Assembly (NCBI GenBank): GCA_046757725.1
Contig: JBHHYU010000014.1
Span: 1 to 49,235 of the forward strand
DNA: 49,235 nt
Direction of reading: 5' to 3'
From: JBHHYU01 sp046757725
GTDB lineage: Bacteria > Desulfobacterota > Binatia > UBA9968
Below the pieces are notes generated by a model. It saw only the letters and a program-made list of their open reading frames with translations, made no database searches and was not told the origin of the DNA. Made by a program: the position numbers and the translations under genes. This document shows positions 1 to 8,590 of this stretch, one piece after another; the stretch's first letter is position 1, and each line of letters opens with the position of its first letter.

Positions 1-2103
1 TTTCACCCTGTGACCTACCTTACCCACGGGACATGGTTTGGTGAGCCGGATATCCGCCGCTGCCGGTATCTGATGCTATTTGGTACGCAAAATGGATCGG
101 TGGTGAACCACCTCCCCATGGATCTAGCTGCCAAAATGGCCGACGGCCGTATGAGCGGAATGAAGCTGATCGTTGTGGATCCGGTGGGCATCAATGCCGG
201 ATCGAAGGCCCATGAATGGATTCCCATTCGTCCCGGGACTGATGCGGCTCTTGCTTTGGCCATGATCAACGTTCTCCTTAACGAAGAGGAAATTTACGAT
301 AGGGAATTCTTGGGTAAGTTCACAAATGGGCCATATCTGATTCGGTCGGACGGGCATTACTTGCGCCATTCGGAAACCGGAAAACCTCTCGTATGGGATC
401 TCTCCAGAGAACAGGCAGTTACGTTCGACGATCCTGAAATTTCCCACATGGCCCTCGAAGGTAGGTACGCCGTCAGTGGGGAGCCTATCCCCACAGCCTT
501 CACACTGCTCAAGGAGCATGTGAAAAGATATACCCCGGAGAGCGTCTCGCCCATTACAACCATACCGGCAGAAACGATTCGTCGTATAGCCAATGAGTTT
601 GGCCGCGCAGCCCAGATCGGTAGCACAGTAACCATTGACGGCCAGAAGCTGCCACTACGGCCAGCTGCTGCGAGCTGGTACAGAGGGGCCATTGCACATA
701 AACACGCGATGCTGAACGGCCTTGCCATTCAGTTCCTGAACGTCATCGTCGGAGCGATCGATGTCCCAGGAGGGCATCTCGGGAGCAACCCTTTATCTGA
801 AAGCCAACCCCTTCATTGGTCTCCGGTCGCCTCTGCAGATGGATTGATCATCCCGCAGGGCTATGCCAGGCGGCGCAAACCACCCTATCCCGCAACCAAG
901 GTAAGACCACCGGAGCGGTTCGATCTACTTGAATTGTGCCCTGTGGCCCCATACGGTACGACCTTCTTTACTGAAGCGCTTCTGGATCCGGAGAAGTTCA
1001 AGCTCTCCTATTTCCCCGAGATGCTGATGGTCGCCCGCTGTAATCCCCTTATGACCTGCGCTAACCCGGACGTTATGGCTGAGGCGCTCAAAAAGTTCCC
1101 GTTTGTGGTGGCCTTTGCGTGTGAACTGAACGAAACTGCGATGTTTGCAGATCTTTTGCTGCCCGACGCCCACTACCTGGAGCGGCTCGACGCGTTTCCC
1201 AATGAGCCCACAGAGTTTATGGGGGCAGGAGAAGGATCCTGGTACTGGATGGTGCGGCAGCCTGTGGTTTCTCCTCGTAGCCAAGCCCGGCTTTGGGTAG
1301 AGGTCTTGTTTGATCTGGCGGACCGGCTGGGATTCTTGGATGATACCTACATGCTGCTAAATGGAACTCTCGATCTCAAGGAACCTTTTGCTTACAAACC
1401 AACGGAGAAATATAGCTGGAACGAGTTGGCCGACCGCTGGCAGAAATCCTGGTTTGGTCCTGAGAAGGGGGTCGATTGGTTCAAGCATAATGGCTTCATC
1501 ATTAGCGGGCGGAAAACAGTCAAGGAAGCGTACCCGCGGATATTTCTCACACCCAGAATCCCTATTTACCTCGAATACTTTCTCGACGCAGGGGAAGAAA
1601 TAAGGAAAGTGGCTGCAGGCTTGGGAATCGAATGGGACACAGACGACTACCAGCCGCTGGTAGACTGGAAGCCCTGCCCGGACTATTCTACCTCACAGGC
1701 GGAGTACGATCTTTTTGTCGTGAACTTCAAATTACCCTTCCACTCGTTGAGCTATACTTCTCACAACGGCCTTCTCGCCGAGCTGAGCGAGAAAAATCCT
1801 GATGCCTACTCTGTTCTGGTCAACGCAGACACGGCGCAAAAGAGAGGTATCCGAGATGGAGATCGGGTCCGGCTGGAGTCGGGGGAAGGATATCAGGCCG
1901 AAGGACAGGTCCTTGTAAGCAAGTGCATTCACCGGGAGGTTATCGGTATCGCTGGATGCTTCGGCAGGAAAAGCAAAGGGCTGGCACTCTCCCAAGGCAA
2001 AGGGGTCCATTTCAATACCTTCCTCCCACATTCACTCGAGAGGATCGATTCACTGTCCGCTGCGCTGGATTCTTGTGTCAGGGTCAGGATGACGAAATGC
2101 TAG
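1..2103 (+). CDS. Molybdopterin oxidoreductase, DMSO reductase family (5' end outside window)
   Basis: The reading frame is open from base 1, so the gene begins upstream; the first GTG (position 10) is internal. About 700 residues are visible. The N-terminal Fe4S4 cysteines and the first part of the Mo-bisPGD domain are missing from the window. The visible part has the central family layout: a stretch reading LMLFGTQNGSVVNHLP, then KLIVVDPVGINAGSKAHEWI (cofactor-binding Rossmann-like region), DVPGGHLGSNP near residue 250, and MLMVARCNPLMTCANPD. The last 130 residues form the molybdopterin-dinucleotide-binding barrel, with VLVNADTAQKRGIRDGDRVR. Such enzymes transfer oxygen atoms or hydride equivalents on small substrates and usually have an FeS partner, here presumably upstream. 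A MoaD-like carrier follows after 76 bp. The substrate cannot be inferred. Confidence 0.9.
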   Translation, partial: FHPVTYLTHGTWFGEPDIRRCRYLMLFGTQNGSVVNHLPMDLAAKMADGRMSGMKLIVVDPVGINAGSKAHEWIPIRPGTDAALALAMINVLLNEEEIYDREFLGKFTNGPYLIRSDGHYLRHSETGKPLVWDLSREQAVTFDDPEISHMALEGRYAVSGEPIPTAFTLLKEHVKRYTPESVSPITTIPAETIRRIANEFGRAAQIGSTVTIDGQKLPLRPAAASWYRGAIAHKHAMLNGLAIQFLNVIVGAIDVPGGHLGSNPLSESQPLHWSPVASADGLIIPQGYARRRKPPYPATKVRPPERFDLLELCPVAPYGTTFFTEALLDPEKFKLSYFPEMLMVARCNPLMTCANPDVMAEALKKFPFVVAFACELNETAMFADLLLPDAHYLERLDAFPNEPTEFMGAGEGSWYWMVRQPVVSPRSQARLWVEVLFDLADRLGFLDDTYMLLNGTLDLKEPFAYKPTEKYSWNELADRWQKSWFGPEKGVDWFKHNGFIISGRKTVKEAYPRIFLTPRIPIYLEYFLDAGEEIRKVAAGLGIEWDTDDYQPLVDWKPCPDYSTSQAEYDLFVVNFKLPFHSLSYTSHNGLLAELSEKNPDAYSVLVNADTAQKRGIRDGDRVRLESGEGYQAEGQVLVSKCIHREVIGIAGCFGRKSKGLALSQGKGVHFNTFLPHSLERIDSLSAALDSCVRVRMTKC

Positions 2104-2179
2104 ACGAAGAAGCGGACGTTGCCACGGAGGTTGAAGTGTACGCTCCGCTTTTTTAAGGCGTGCCTAACGGACTACGACC

Positions 2180-2512
2180 ATGGCGACAGCCAATAAAGCC
2201 CCCCTCACCGACGACCGTATGACTATCCAGGTCCTGTATTTTGGCCTCGTGCGTAATATCGTAAATGATGCGGAAGAGACGGTGACGTTGCCGGCAGGGG
2301 CAACTGTACGAGATCTGTTGGATTCCCTGTGTAAAAAGCACGGGGAAGCCTTGCGTGACGTCCTCTTTACTGTCGAAGGGACCTTAATCGCCAACGCAAT
2401 TATCCTGTTGGACGGGACCAATATCTTCTACACCAACGGACTCGATACTGAGATTGACAGCCAGCAGTCCCTTCACGTTCTTTTGACGACCACTGCAATG
2501 GCTGGTGGCTAA
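2180..2512 (+). CDS. MoaD/ThiS-family ubiquitin-like sulfur carrier
   Basis: A small beta-grasp protein ending in Gly-Gly (TAMAGG), the C-terminus that is adenylated and thiocarboxylated in MoaD and ThiS. The core starts at MTIQVLYFGLVRNIV and includes LPAGATVRDLLDSLC, typical of the MoaD fold. Two starts are possible: ATG 2180 (110 aa) and ATG 2219 (97 aa). The second fits the usual family length and the point where similarity begins, but neither has a clear ribosome-binding site. It follows the molybdenum enzyme on the same strand, so a role in supplying molybdopterin or a related sulfur transfer to that enzyme is likely by context. No MoaE is present in the window. Confidence 0.85.
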   Translation: MATANKAPLTDDRMTIQVLYFGLVRNIVNDAEETVTLPAGATVRDLLDSLCKKHGEALRDVLFTVEGTLIANAIILLDGTNIFYTNGLDTEIDSQQSLHVLLTTTAMAGG

Positions 2513-2683
2513 GGGTGATCTGCAATGGTCCGTTGTCTAGCTACGGCTCACATGGCTTCTCTGAGGAGCGGGAGGTAAATGGAACCTAGCAATCATCGGG
2601 CGCAGAAAACAACAACGTTTGGAATTCGGGCCCCCCAACTCCGGCCCTCTGGCGTCACCTGCCTCCTCAGTGAACGGATTTCT

Positions 2684-3430
2684 TTATAGCATATAGCTGC
2701 CGCTGTTCACGTCGACAACTTGTCCGGTAATATACGAGGCGGCATCGCTGGCAAGAAACAGTACCGGCCCCACCAGATCATTGGCCTGAAGGACATGACC
2801 GAGGGGGTTGGAGCGAAGCCTTTCTGTAAGATCTTCTCCATGTAAATGGGCGCGGGGCAGTATGGTGTCGGTGATGCCTGGACAGATGGCGTTCACCGTG
2901 ATACCGTCCACCGCCGTTTCTCTCGCCAGGGATTTAACGAAGCCGATAATCCCCGCCTTCGATGCCGCATAATGGGCTCCGCTTTTCGCCCCATAGTGGG
3001 CGATGGCAGAGGCGATGCTGATGATCCGGCCACTCTTTTGCTCTCGCATCGCCGGAACGAAGGCCCGGGAACAGAGAAAGTGTCCTCCCAGGTTTACTTC
3101 AATGACACGGTCCCAGTCTTCCTCTTTTAACTCCGTCACCGTCGAGCGGGGGTAAAATCCTGCGTCATTCACCAGGATATCGGCACGGCCAAACCCTCTC
3201 AAGGTCCGCTCGGCGAGAGCCTCAACAGTCCGCTCGTCGGAGACATCAACAGCTACCGAGCAGCTCTGCGTGCCCAAAGCTCGAATCTCCTCGGCAACTC
3301 TCATGGCCCTAACACCTTGCAGGTCGGCAACCACTACCTTCGCTCCCTCGCGCCCTAATCCGAGAGCAATAGCACGGCCGATCCCCTGGGCGGCGCCGGT
3401 CACAACGGCCACTTTCCCTTTAAATCTCAT
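2684..3430 (-). CDS. SDR family NAD(P)-dependent oxidoreductase (last gene of lyase/ligase operon)
   Basis: Classical short-chain dehydrogenase of 248 aa. It has the dinucleotide-binding motif TGAAQGIG near the N-terminus, NDAG (a variant of NNAG), the serine region SIASAIAHYG, the catalytic pair YAASK, and CPGITDT after it. I chose the ATG at 3430 because the fold starts at MRFKGKVAVVTG and because this ATG overlaps the upstream stop as ATGA; the frame is open further up, but the extra 16 residues are not SDR-like. A GGAGG lies 12 nt upstream. It is the fourth gene of an operon that starts at 7333. The substrate is unknown; family members act on hydroxyacyl-CoAs, sugars, steroids and many alcohols. 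Confidence 0.9.
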   Translation of the reverse strand: MRFKGKVAVVTGAAQGIGRAIALGLGREGAKVVVADLQGVRAMRVAEEIRALGTQSCSVAVDVSDERTVEALAERTLRGFGRADILVNDAGFYPRSTVTELKEEDWDRVIEVNLGGHFLCSRAFVPAMREQKSGRIISIASAIAHYGAKSGAHYAASKAGIIGFVKSLARETAVDGITVNAICPGITDTILPRAHLHGEDLTERLRSNPLGHVLQANDLVGPVLFLASDAASYITGQVVDVNSGSYML

Positions 3431-4167
3431 GGCATCACGAGGCCTCCGTTGACATGAAAGGTCTGCCCGGTGATCCACGAACTCTCCGGTGTGGTGAGGT
3501 AGTAGAAAGCCTCGGCAAGGTCTTCGGGCCTACCCGTGCGGCCGAGAGGAATCTCGTTTGCTCTCAGCTTCCGTACCTCAGGCGTCGAGTGCCCCAAGAC
3601 TCGCGGAGTATCGGTGGGACCCGGCGCCACAACGTTTACCAAAACTCCATACGTGGCCATCTCCAACGCTAACGATTTACTGAACGCAATGACCCCCGCC
3701 TTCGCCGCAGAATACGGAGTTCGCAGGGCCGAGCCAGTAACCCCGTAATTAGATGAGGTGTTAATGATGCGTCCGGCCCGTTGCCGCTGCATGACGGGAG
3801 CAACCTCGCGGCAAAAAAGAAACGTGCCTTTTAGGTTAATGTCGATAACTTCCTTCCACTCAGCCCAGCTCAGATCCTCGATGGGTTTGCGGTAGATCGT
3901 TCCCCCTGCAATGTTTGCCAGAATATCAATTCGACTACGTCGCTCCAGCACGTCCGCGACCGCTGTCTTTACTTCAGATGCCAGGGTTACATTGACCCCG
4001 ACTGCCTCTGCCTCTCCTCCGGCATCAGTGATTTCCCCGCGGACCTTCTTCGCCGCTTCATCATCATAATCCGCAATAACCACGGTGATACCGCCAGCAG
4101 CCATCCGTAACGCTACGGCCCGGCCAATGCCGTTTGCTCCTCCAGTAATCAACGCCAAATCGCTCAA
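3427..4167 (-). CDS. SDR family oxidoreductase (FabG-like), third gene of lyase/ligase operon
   Basis: Short-chain dehydrogenase of 246 aa with TGGANGIG at the N-terminus, DILANIAG, TSSNYG, the YSAAK catalytic motif and APGPTDTPR. It starts with TTG at 4167: this codon overlaps the upstream ligase stop (TTGA) and has AGGAG six bases upstream. The sequence is clearly different from the second SDR next to it, so the two are not a recent duplication and may act on successive intermediates. Position between the acyl-CoA ligase and the other SDR suggests work on the carbon chain made or activated by the first two enzymes (inference). Confidence 0.9.
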   Translation of the reverse strand: MSDLALITGGANGIGRAVALRMAAGGITVVIADYDDEAAKKVRGEITDAGGEAEAVGVNVTLASEVKTAVADVLERRSRIDILANIAGGTIYRKPIEDLSWAEWKEVIDINLKGTFLFCREVAPVMQRQRAGRIINTSSNYGVTGSALRTPYSAAKAGVIAFSKSLALEMATYGVLVNVVAPGPTDTPRVLGHSTPEVRKLRANEIPLGRTGRPEDLAEAFYYLTTPESSWITGQTFHVNGGLVMP

Positions 4168-5954
4168 GTGCCACTCCTAACCGACGCGCACGGATAAAAC
4201 ACCCTGATTTCTTTCCCGTAAAATTTTTCGACCTGCTTCCGGTCTATCTTAAGTTTTTGAAAGGCAGTCACTGATCTTACTTCCTCGGGAAAGTCTCTCT
4301 TTAGCACCGCGATCTTCCGGACTTTTTCATAATGCTCAAGTCGCGCGTTAATCTTCTCTACCCTGAGCCAAAGAACGGTTTCAATTTCACCGTCGGTCAA
4401 ACTCACCTCTGCCTTTTTGAGCTCTGCCGCTATCTTTCCCCGATCCGGAACCAATAGAGCAGCAATGAACGGACGACCGTCTCCTACGAGAATTGCCTGT
4501 CGAATCACCGGGTCATTTTCCAGGAGGAGCTCGATGTAACCCGGATAGATATTGGATCCCTCAGAGCAGTTGAAGATGTCGTTTTTCCTCCCGATAATCC
4601 GTAAAGAGCCGTCCGCATCCAGGCTCCCTAGATCACCCGAATGGAACCAGCCATCAGGGCCCAGAACCTCCCGTGTTGCTTCAGGGTTGCCGTAGTAACC
4701 CGGGGTTACTGCCGGGCCTCGGACCAGAACCTCTCCGTCGTCTGCCATGCGCACTTCCACATTGGGGAACGGCTTTCCCAAATTCCCGGGTTTACACTCG
4801 TCAAGCCCGCTCAAAGTTACCCCACCGCACTCCGTTGAACCATAAGCACCAAGGAGAGGAACACCGATGACTCGAAAAAAACGCAAAATTCTGGGTGCCA
4901 TCGCCGCCCCTCCATAGGAGATATATTTTATCCGACCACCCAGCGCTTTTCTCACCCCCCGCCCGAGAGAACCCTTTGCCGCTTCATACTGCTGGTTTTC
5001 TTCCGCACTCAGAGAACCGTGTTCCGCCCTGACCTGATCAAGCCGCTCAGTTACCTCCCACAGGTGTTGATTGTCTCCATCGGCAAGGATTGCCGACCAA
5101 ATGATCGCCATGATCCTGGGAACCAAACTCATGGCCGTAGGAGAGAAGACCTGGATAGTTCCAAGGTCTAATTGCCGATCGGTCGCGTCCACGATAGCGG
5201 TCGTCCTACCACTCGCCATGCTCTTGAGAAAACTAAATCTTCCGAAAAAGTGGTTCAGGCTTAAGGCTATGAGGGAAAGCGCATCCGGTTTGCCGGGCAA
5301 GATCTCCGTTCCACCCTGGATATTGGACAAAAGATTCCGGTGGGTCCGCATCACCCCTTTAGGCTCACCGGTAGAACCTGACGTATAAATGATTGCCGCG
5401 AGCTCATCCGGATGAACCGATTCGAGAATTGTCCCGAGCCGGTTAGCGTCCATTTTCCTTCCCCGCAACCGGAGGCGCTCAAAATCAAGGCTGCCTGCAG
5501 GAGGTGATTTTATCGGGTCCATAACGATCATATGGTCGAGAGCCGGTAGCTGCCCTTTGAGATTCAAGACCCTACCCAGAGCCGTCCCATGTTCCATAAA
5601 AACCGCCCGAGCCCCGGAGTGAGTAAAAAGTCTCAGGATCATGGAATCCGAAAGGCTGGGAGAAACCACTACATTCGGAAATCCGCCGGCCTGTGTTGCG
5701 GCATCTGCGCAGAGCCTTTCGACCCTATTCTCGGACAGGATACCGACCCTGTCGCCTTTTCGGAGCCCCAAGGAGTAAAGGCCAAGGATGACCTCACGTA
5801 CCATGGACCCAAAGTCCTTCCACGAGATCTCTTCGACTCTACCATGCCGCTGGAATTTAATGCAGGTGCGTTCTCCCAACTCCTTAACGCGCTGGAAAAA
5901 TAAAGCACCGAGATGGCATGGGCCTGTGTCTGAACTCGCACCGATGATTGTCAT
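4164..5954 (-). CDS. AMP-forming acyl-CoA synthetase (long-chain fatty-acid/aryl-CoA ligase type)
   Basis: ANL-superfamily adenylating enzyme of 596 aa. Visible motifs in order: AIIYTSGSTGEPKGVMRTH (P-loop, A3), GAYGSTECGG (A5), GWFHSGDLG (A7), IIGRKNDIFNCSEG (hinge, A8) and a C-terminal lysine region around FQKLKIDRKQVEKFYGK (A10). The spacer between A7 and A10, with NIYPGYIE and FIAALLVPD, is most like long-chain acyl-CoA synthetases. It activates a carboxylic acid to its acyl-AMP and then the CoA thioester. The ATG at 5954 overlaps the stop of the upstream PLP enzyme (ATGA) and has GGTGG six bases before it. The acid activated is unknown; the neighbouring aromatic amino-acid lyase homologue makes an aryl or keto acid a reasonable guess. 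Confidence 0.92.
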   Translation of the reverse strand: MTIIGASSDTGPCHLGALFFQRVKELGERTCIKFQRHGRVEEISWKDFGSMVREVILGLYSLGLRKGDRVGILSENRVERLCADAATQAGGFPNVVVSPSLSDSMILRLFTHSGARAVFMEHGTALGRVLNLKGQLPALDHMIVMDPIKSPPAGSLDFERLRLRGRKMDANRLGTILESVHPDELAAIIYTSGSTGEPKGVMRTHRNLLSNIQGGTEILPGKPDALSLIALSLNHFFGRFSFLKSMASGRTTAIVDATDRQLDLGTIQVFSPTAMSLVPRIMAIIWSAILADGDNQHLWEVTERLDQVRAEHGSLSAEENQQYEAAKGSLGRGVRKALGGRIKYISYGGAAMAPRILRFFRVIGVPLLGAYGSTECGGVTLSGLDECKPGNLGKPFPNVEVRMADDGEVLVRGPAVTPGYYGNPEATREVLGPDGWFHSGDLGSLDADGSLRIIGRKNDIFNCSEGSNIYPGYIELLLENDPVIRQAILVGDGRPFIAALLVPDRGKIAAELKKAEVSLTDGEIETVLWLRVEKINARLEHYEKVRKIAVLKRDFPEEVRSVTAFQKLKIDRKQVEKFYGKEIRVFYPCASVRSGT

Positions 5955-7333
5955 GATTCCACCGGGGTGAAAAGAGAAGGATCGTATTTGGACCTTCCAG
6001 CCTTTTGCATTGATTTCAGTCCTCTGATCTCGTCCCTTTTGGAATAAGCATAATGAACGGCTTCGGCCACGTCATCCATATGGCCCTGCAGATACCTCCG
6101 AGCCGGGATGGCGAGCCGTAGGAGTTCCGTTCCCCGGGCGACCTGACTCTGCGCGAGGGGTGGTCCTTTAACGAGCCGAATCCCAGAGACGTAATAGACA
6201 AAAGCAGCCAAGGCCTCGGCCGGATGGTGCTCCGAAGAGAGCCGAGGAAGAAAGCTTTTGACATCGATAAAAACCGCATGACCCCCGGGTGGAGAAAGGA
6301 TAGGGAGGCTTCCCTTCAACTTGTGCCAGAGATAATTCACCTGTTCGACCCGACTCGAAACATAATGGGGAGAAGCAAAGATTTCGTTGAGGGCGGTGCT
6401 TGTGCTTTCTAAACATGCGCCGGGTAGCTGTGCGCCGTCAAGGAAACAGAGGGCGAAGGCTTTCTGGTAGTTCTCCCTATCCCGGATACCGATGAAGCCG
6501 CCCATCGGTACTAAAAAGTCCTTGAGAGCGCTCATGGTACAACCATCTGCCAACGAACATGTTTCTTTCACGATGCCTGGAATGGAACATCCTCGGTATC
6601 CCTGCTCTCTTTGCTGCACGAGATAGCTGTTCTCCAGGATTCTGCACGCGTCAAGAAATAGTGGAACTCGATGAGATTCCGCAAGAGATTTTACTTGTTT
6701 CAGGTTCCCGATTGATACGGGATGTCCTCCGCAAGAGTTTACGCAAAGCTCGACATAAATACATGCGACTTTCTCTCGGCCTTTTTGCTGGAGAACATTC
6801 TCCAACTTTTCGATATCCATATTTCCTTTAAAGGGGGCTTCAGATGAGAGATTGTGGGCCTCGTGACAGATAACATCAATGACCCTGGCGCCGTTGGACT
6901 CAATGTGAAAGCGAGTGGAGGGAAAGAGCATATTGCCCGGGACTACAGAGTCTTTCTTGACATGCATCTTAACCCAGATGCGTTCCGCAGCCCTCCCCTG
7001 CGTGCAGGGAAGCATGTAGGGGAAACCAAATATCTCTCGGAACCTGTTGGACAGAGAGGTGAGCGCGGCACTTCCTTCCGCTGCCATTTCTATACCACTC
7101 TCCAGAGCGCCTTGCCCCATCATGGCCGCGAGCTGGGGAACACTGAGGGAGCTGACCCCGCTATCGGTTTTGAGGTCCACATAGACCAATTCCTGGGGAA
7201 TAAGCTCCGTGTTATAGTATGCGCTCTCCAGAGCTTCCAGCCGTTCCCGCAGAGTGGTCTGCCTGAGAGGCCTGACCATCGCGATCTCATAAGGGATCGA
7301 AGAGGTCATTCCTTTGAAAAGATCATCCGCCAT
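5951..7333 (-). CDS. Tryptophanase / tyrosine phenol-lyase-like PLP enzyme
   Basis: 460 aa, the usual length for the beta-eliminating lyase family. Shared landmarks: DLKTDSGV (residues 53-60), CTQGRAAERIW, FPSTRFHIESNGA, the PLP-ring aspartate segment LFLDACRILEN (about 226-234), the Schiff-base lysine at K271 in MSALKDFLVPMGG, GGHAVFID, and ELLRLAIP with R406, which matches the family arginine that holds the substrate carboxylate. Tryptophanase and TPL have two adjacent lysines before the aspartate; here the first is leucine, which may alter the cation site or specificity. The SD AAGGAG lies nine bases before the ATG. First gene of the operon with an acyl-CoA ligase and two SDRs. The family splits tryptophan, tyrosine or cysteine-like substrates to pyruvate and ammonia; the actual substrate is unknown. 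Confidence 0.85.
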   Translation of the reverse strand: MADDLFKGMTSSIPYEIAMVRPLRQTTLRERLEALESAYYNTELIPQELVYVDLKTDSGVSSLSVPQLAAMMGQGALESGIEMAAEGSAALTSLSNRFREIFGFPYMLPCTQGRAAERIWVKMHVKKDSVVPGNMLFPSTRFHIESNGARVIDVICHEAHNLSSEAPFKGNMDIEKLENVLQQKGREKVACIYVELCVNSCGGHPVSIGNLKQVKSLAESHRVPLFLDACRILENSYLVQQREQGYRGCSIPGIVKETCSLADGCTMSALKDFLVPMGGFIGIRDRENYQKAFALCFLDGAQLPGACLESTSTALNEIFASPHYVSSRVEQVNYLWHKLKGSLPILSPPGGHAVFIDVKSFLPRLSSEHHPAEALAAFVYYVSGIRLVKGPPLAQSQVARGTELLRLAIPARRYLQGHMDDVAEAVHYAYSKRDEIRGLKSMQKAGRSKYDPSLFTPVES

Positions 7334-7592
7334 GCTGCCCTACTCCTTCAACTTTTACGGGATGCAAAAAACTTAGGAGATTCTAAAACATAAAGTTATA
7401 ATCGAGGAAAAGACTGTATTCCATTTGTTTAACTGGTTTTTATTGTCATGAGTTCTCCGACAAATTTATTAACCTGCAGTCCCGTCAAGGCGAAATAAAC
7501 GTTGTCAGTTAACAAACAGCCGAGTTCGCGGGTCCGCTAGTCACAGTTATTCTATTCAACCGTGAGCAGAGCGATGTAGAACCGCTCTAGCC

Positions 7593-8030
7593 TCATTCAT
7601 CTTTGCCTCTGAGAAGAAACACCGCTTTACGCATCGTTTCCAGCTCCGTTGGATAGGATAGTTTTTTGACGGCCTGCCCAATGGGCCACCAACAGGCGTC
7701 TTCCACCTCCTCGTCATGCCGGCGCACATCTCCCCGGAGATAACGTATCAAGAAGAAATAGACGCGCTTGAAGATCCTGATGGTCTCCCCCGATTTGGCT
7801 TTGTTCGTATACCAATAGGTAATATCTCCGAGCTTTGTGACCACCCTCCCCTCTAGCCCCGTCTCCTCACGAACTTCCCTCAGCGCCGTCTCCTCCACCC
7901 CTTCCCCCTCTTCTACATGTCCCTTTGGCAGGCACCACCGGTTGCGGACACGGATCAATGCAACCTCTGTAACTCCTAGATGTTTGCGGTAGACAATACC
8001 GCCGGAGGATATCTCTTTTACTGTCTGCAT
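7593..8030 (-). CDS. NUDIX hydrolase
   Basis: 145 aa with a complete Nudix box, GHVEEGEGVEETALREVREE followed by TG, which binds Mg2+ for cleavage of nucleoside diphosphate-X substrates. The N-terminal ISSGGIVYRK is the usual first strand. I prefer the ATG at 8030, where similarity begins; a GTG at 8108 would extend the protein into the end of cutA without adding recognisable sequence. It probably belongs to a two-gene unit with cutA. A six-base stem (7568-7588) lies just past the stop, without a clear T-run. The family covers Ap4A and (d)NTP pyrophosphatases; the Ap4A type is the closest in general look. Confidence 0.88.
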   Translation of the reverse strand: MQTVKEISSGGIVYRKHLGVTEVALIRVRNRWCLPKGHVEEGEGVEETALREVREETGLEGRVVTKLGDITYWYTNKAKSGETIRIFKRVYFFLIRYLRGDVRRHDEEVEDACWWPIGQAVKKLSYPTELETMRKAVFLLRGKDE

Positions 8031-8080
8031 CGATGGCGAATCATAGTTTAAAATAGCCGGCCCAGCACCCCAGGCCCCTG

Positions 8081-8464
8081 CTATTGGTGAAGCTGCTCTT
8101 CCAACCACTCGAGATAGTCCTTATTTCCTTCCAAAATGGGTAGCGCTATAATTTCGGGAACCGAATAATTATGGAGTTCTTGAACTCTTTTCTTAAGGGA
8201 CTCAAATCGTTTTCTCTTTGTCTTGATGATAAGGAGTTCTTCCTCACTTTCCTCCACCTGACCCTGCCAGCGATACACCGATTGAACCGATCGTACGCGG
8301 TTAACACAGGCGGCCAGTCGTTCCTCTACTAGCGCACGGGCCATTCGGCCTCCCACCTTTGATGAACCTACTGTAACATAGACCACGATGAATTCGTCCA
8401 TACGAGGTGATTTTACAATTGGATTTCGTTCCCAGTCAAACCCTTGTTTGGCAAAGACTTCCAT
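8081..8464 (-). CDS. cutA: CutA1 divalent-ion tolerance protein
   Basis: CutA1-family protein: FIVVYVTVGSSKVGGRMA, LVEERLAACVNRV, SVYRWQGQVEESEEELLIIKT and the closing PEIIALPI. The fold is a ferredoxin-like trimer linked to copper and other divalent-metal tolerance; its exact activity is not settled. The ATG at 8464 has an SD AAGGGAG eight bases upstream but adds 21 residues before the conserved start; the ATG at 8401 gives a normal CutA length but has no SD. I report the longer form because of the SD. It is divergent from the folate gene at 8591. Confidence 0.9.
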   Translation of the reverse strand: MEVFAKQGFDWERNPIVKSPRMDEFIVVYVTVGSSKVGGRMARALVEERLAACVNRVRSVQSVYRWQGQVEESEEELLIIKTKRKRFESLKKRVQELHNYSVPEIIALPILEGNKDYLEWLEEQLHQ

Positions 8465-8590
8465 CGGAACTGCTCCCTTATGGTATCAAGGACAGAGTCT
8501 TTGTGTAAAAAGCTTGATTGAGAGTGTTGCGTACTCGTGTCGAATGAAGCTATACGGTCTCATGGCTCGCGCCAATAGGAGATCTTCTTA

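Noticed and set aside
2561..2670. Inverted pair CTGAGGAG / CTCCTCAG between convergent genes
   Set aside because: The arms are only eight bases with a loop of about 95, and no T-run follows; likely chance.
7334..7592. Promoter of the lyase operon and any RNA gene here
   Set aside because: The region is AT-rich with a TATAAC, but no -35 at the right distance stands out; no tRNA-like fold was seen.
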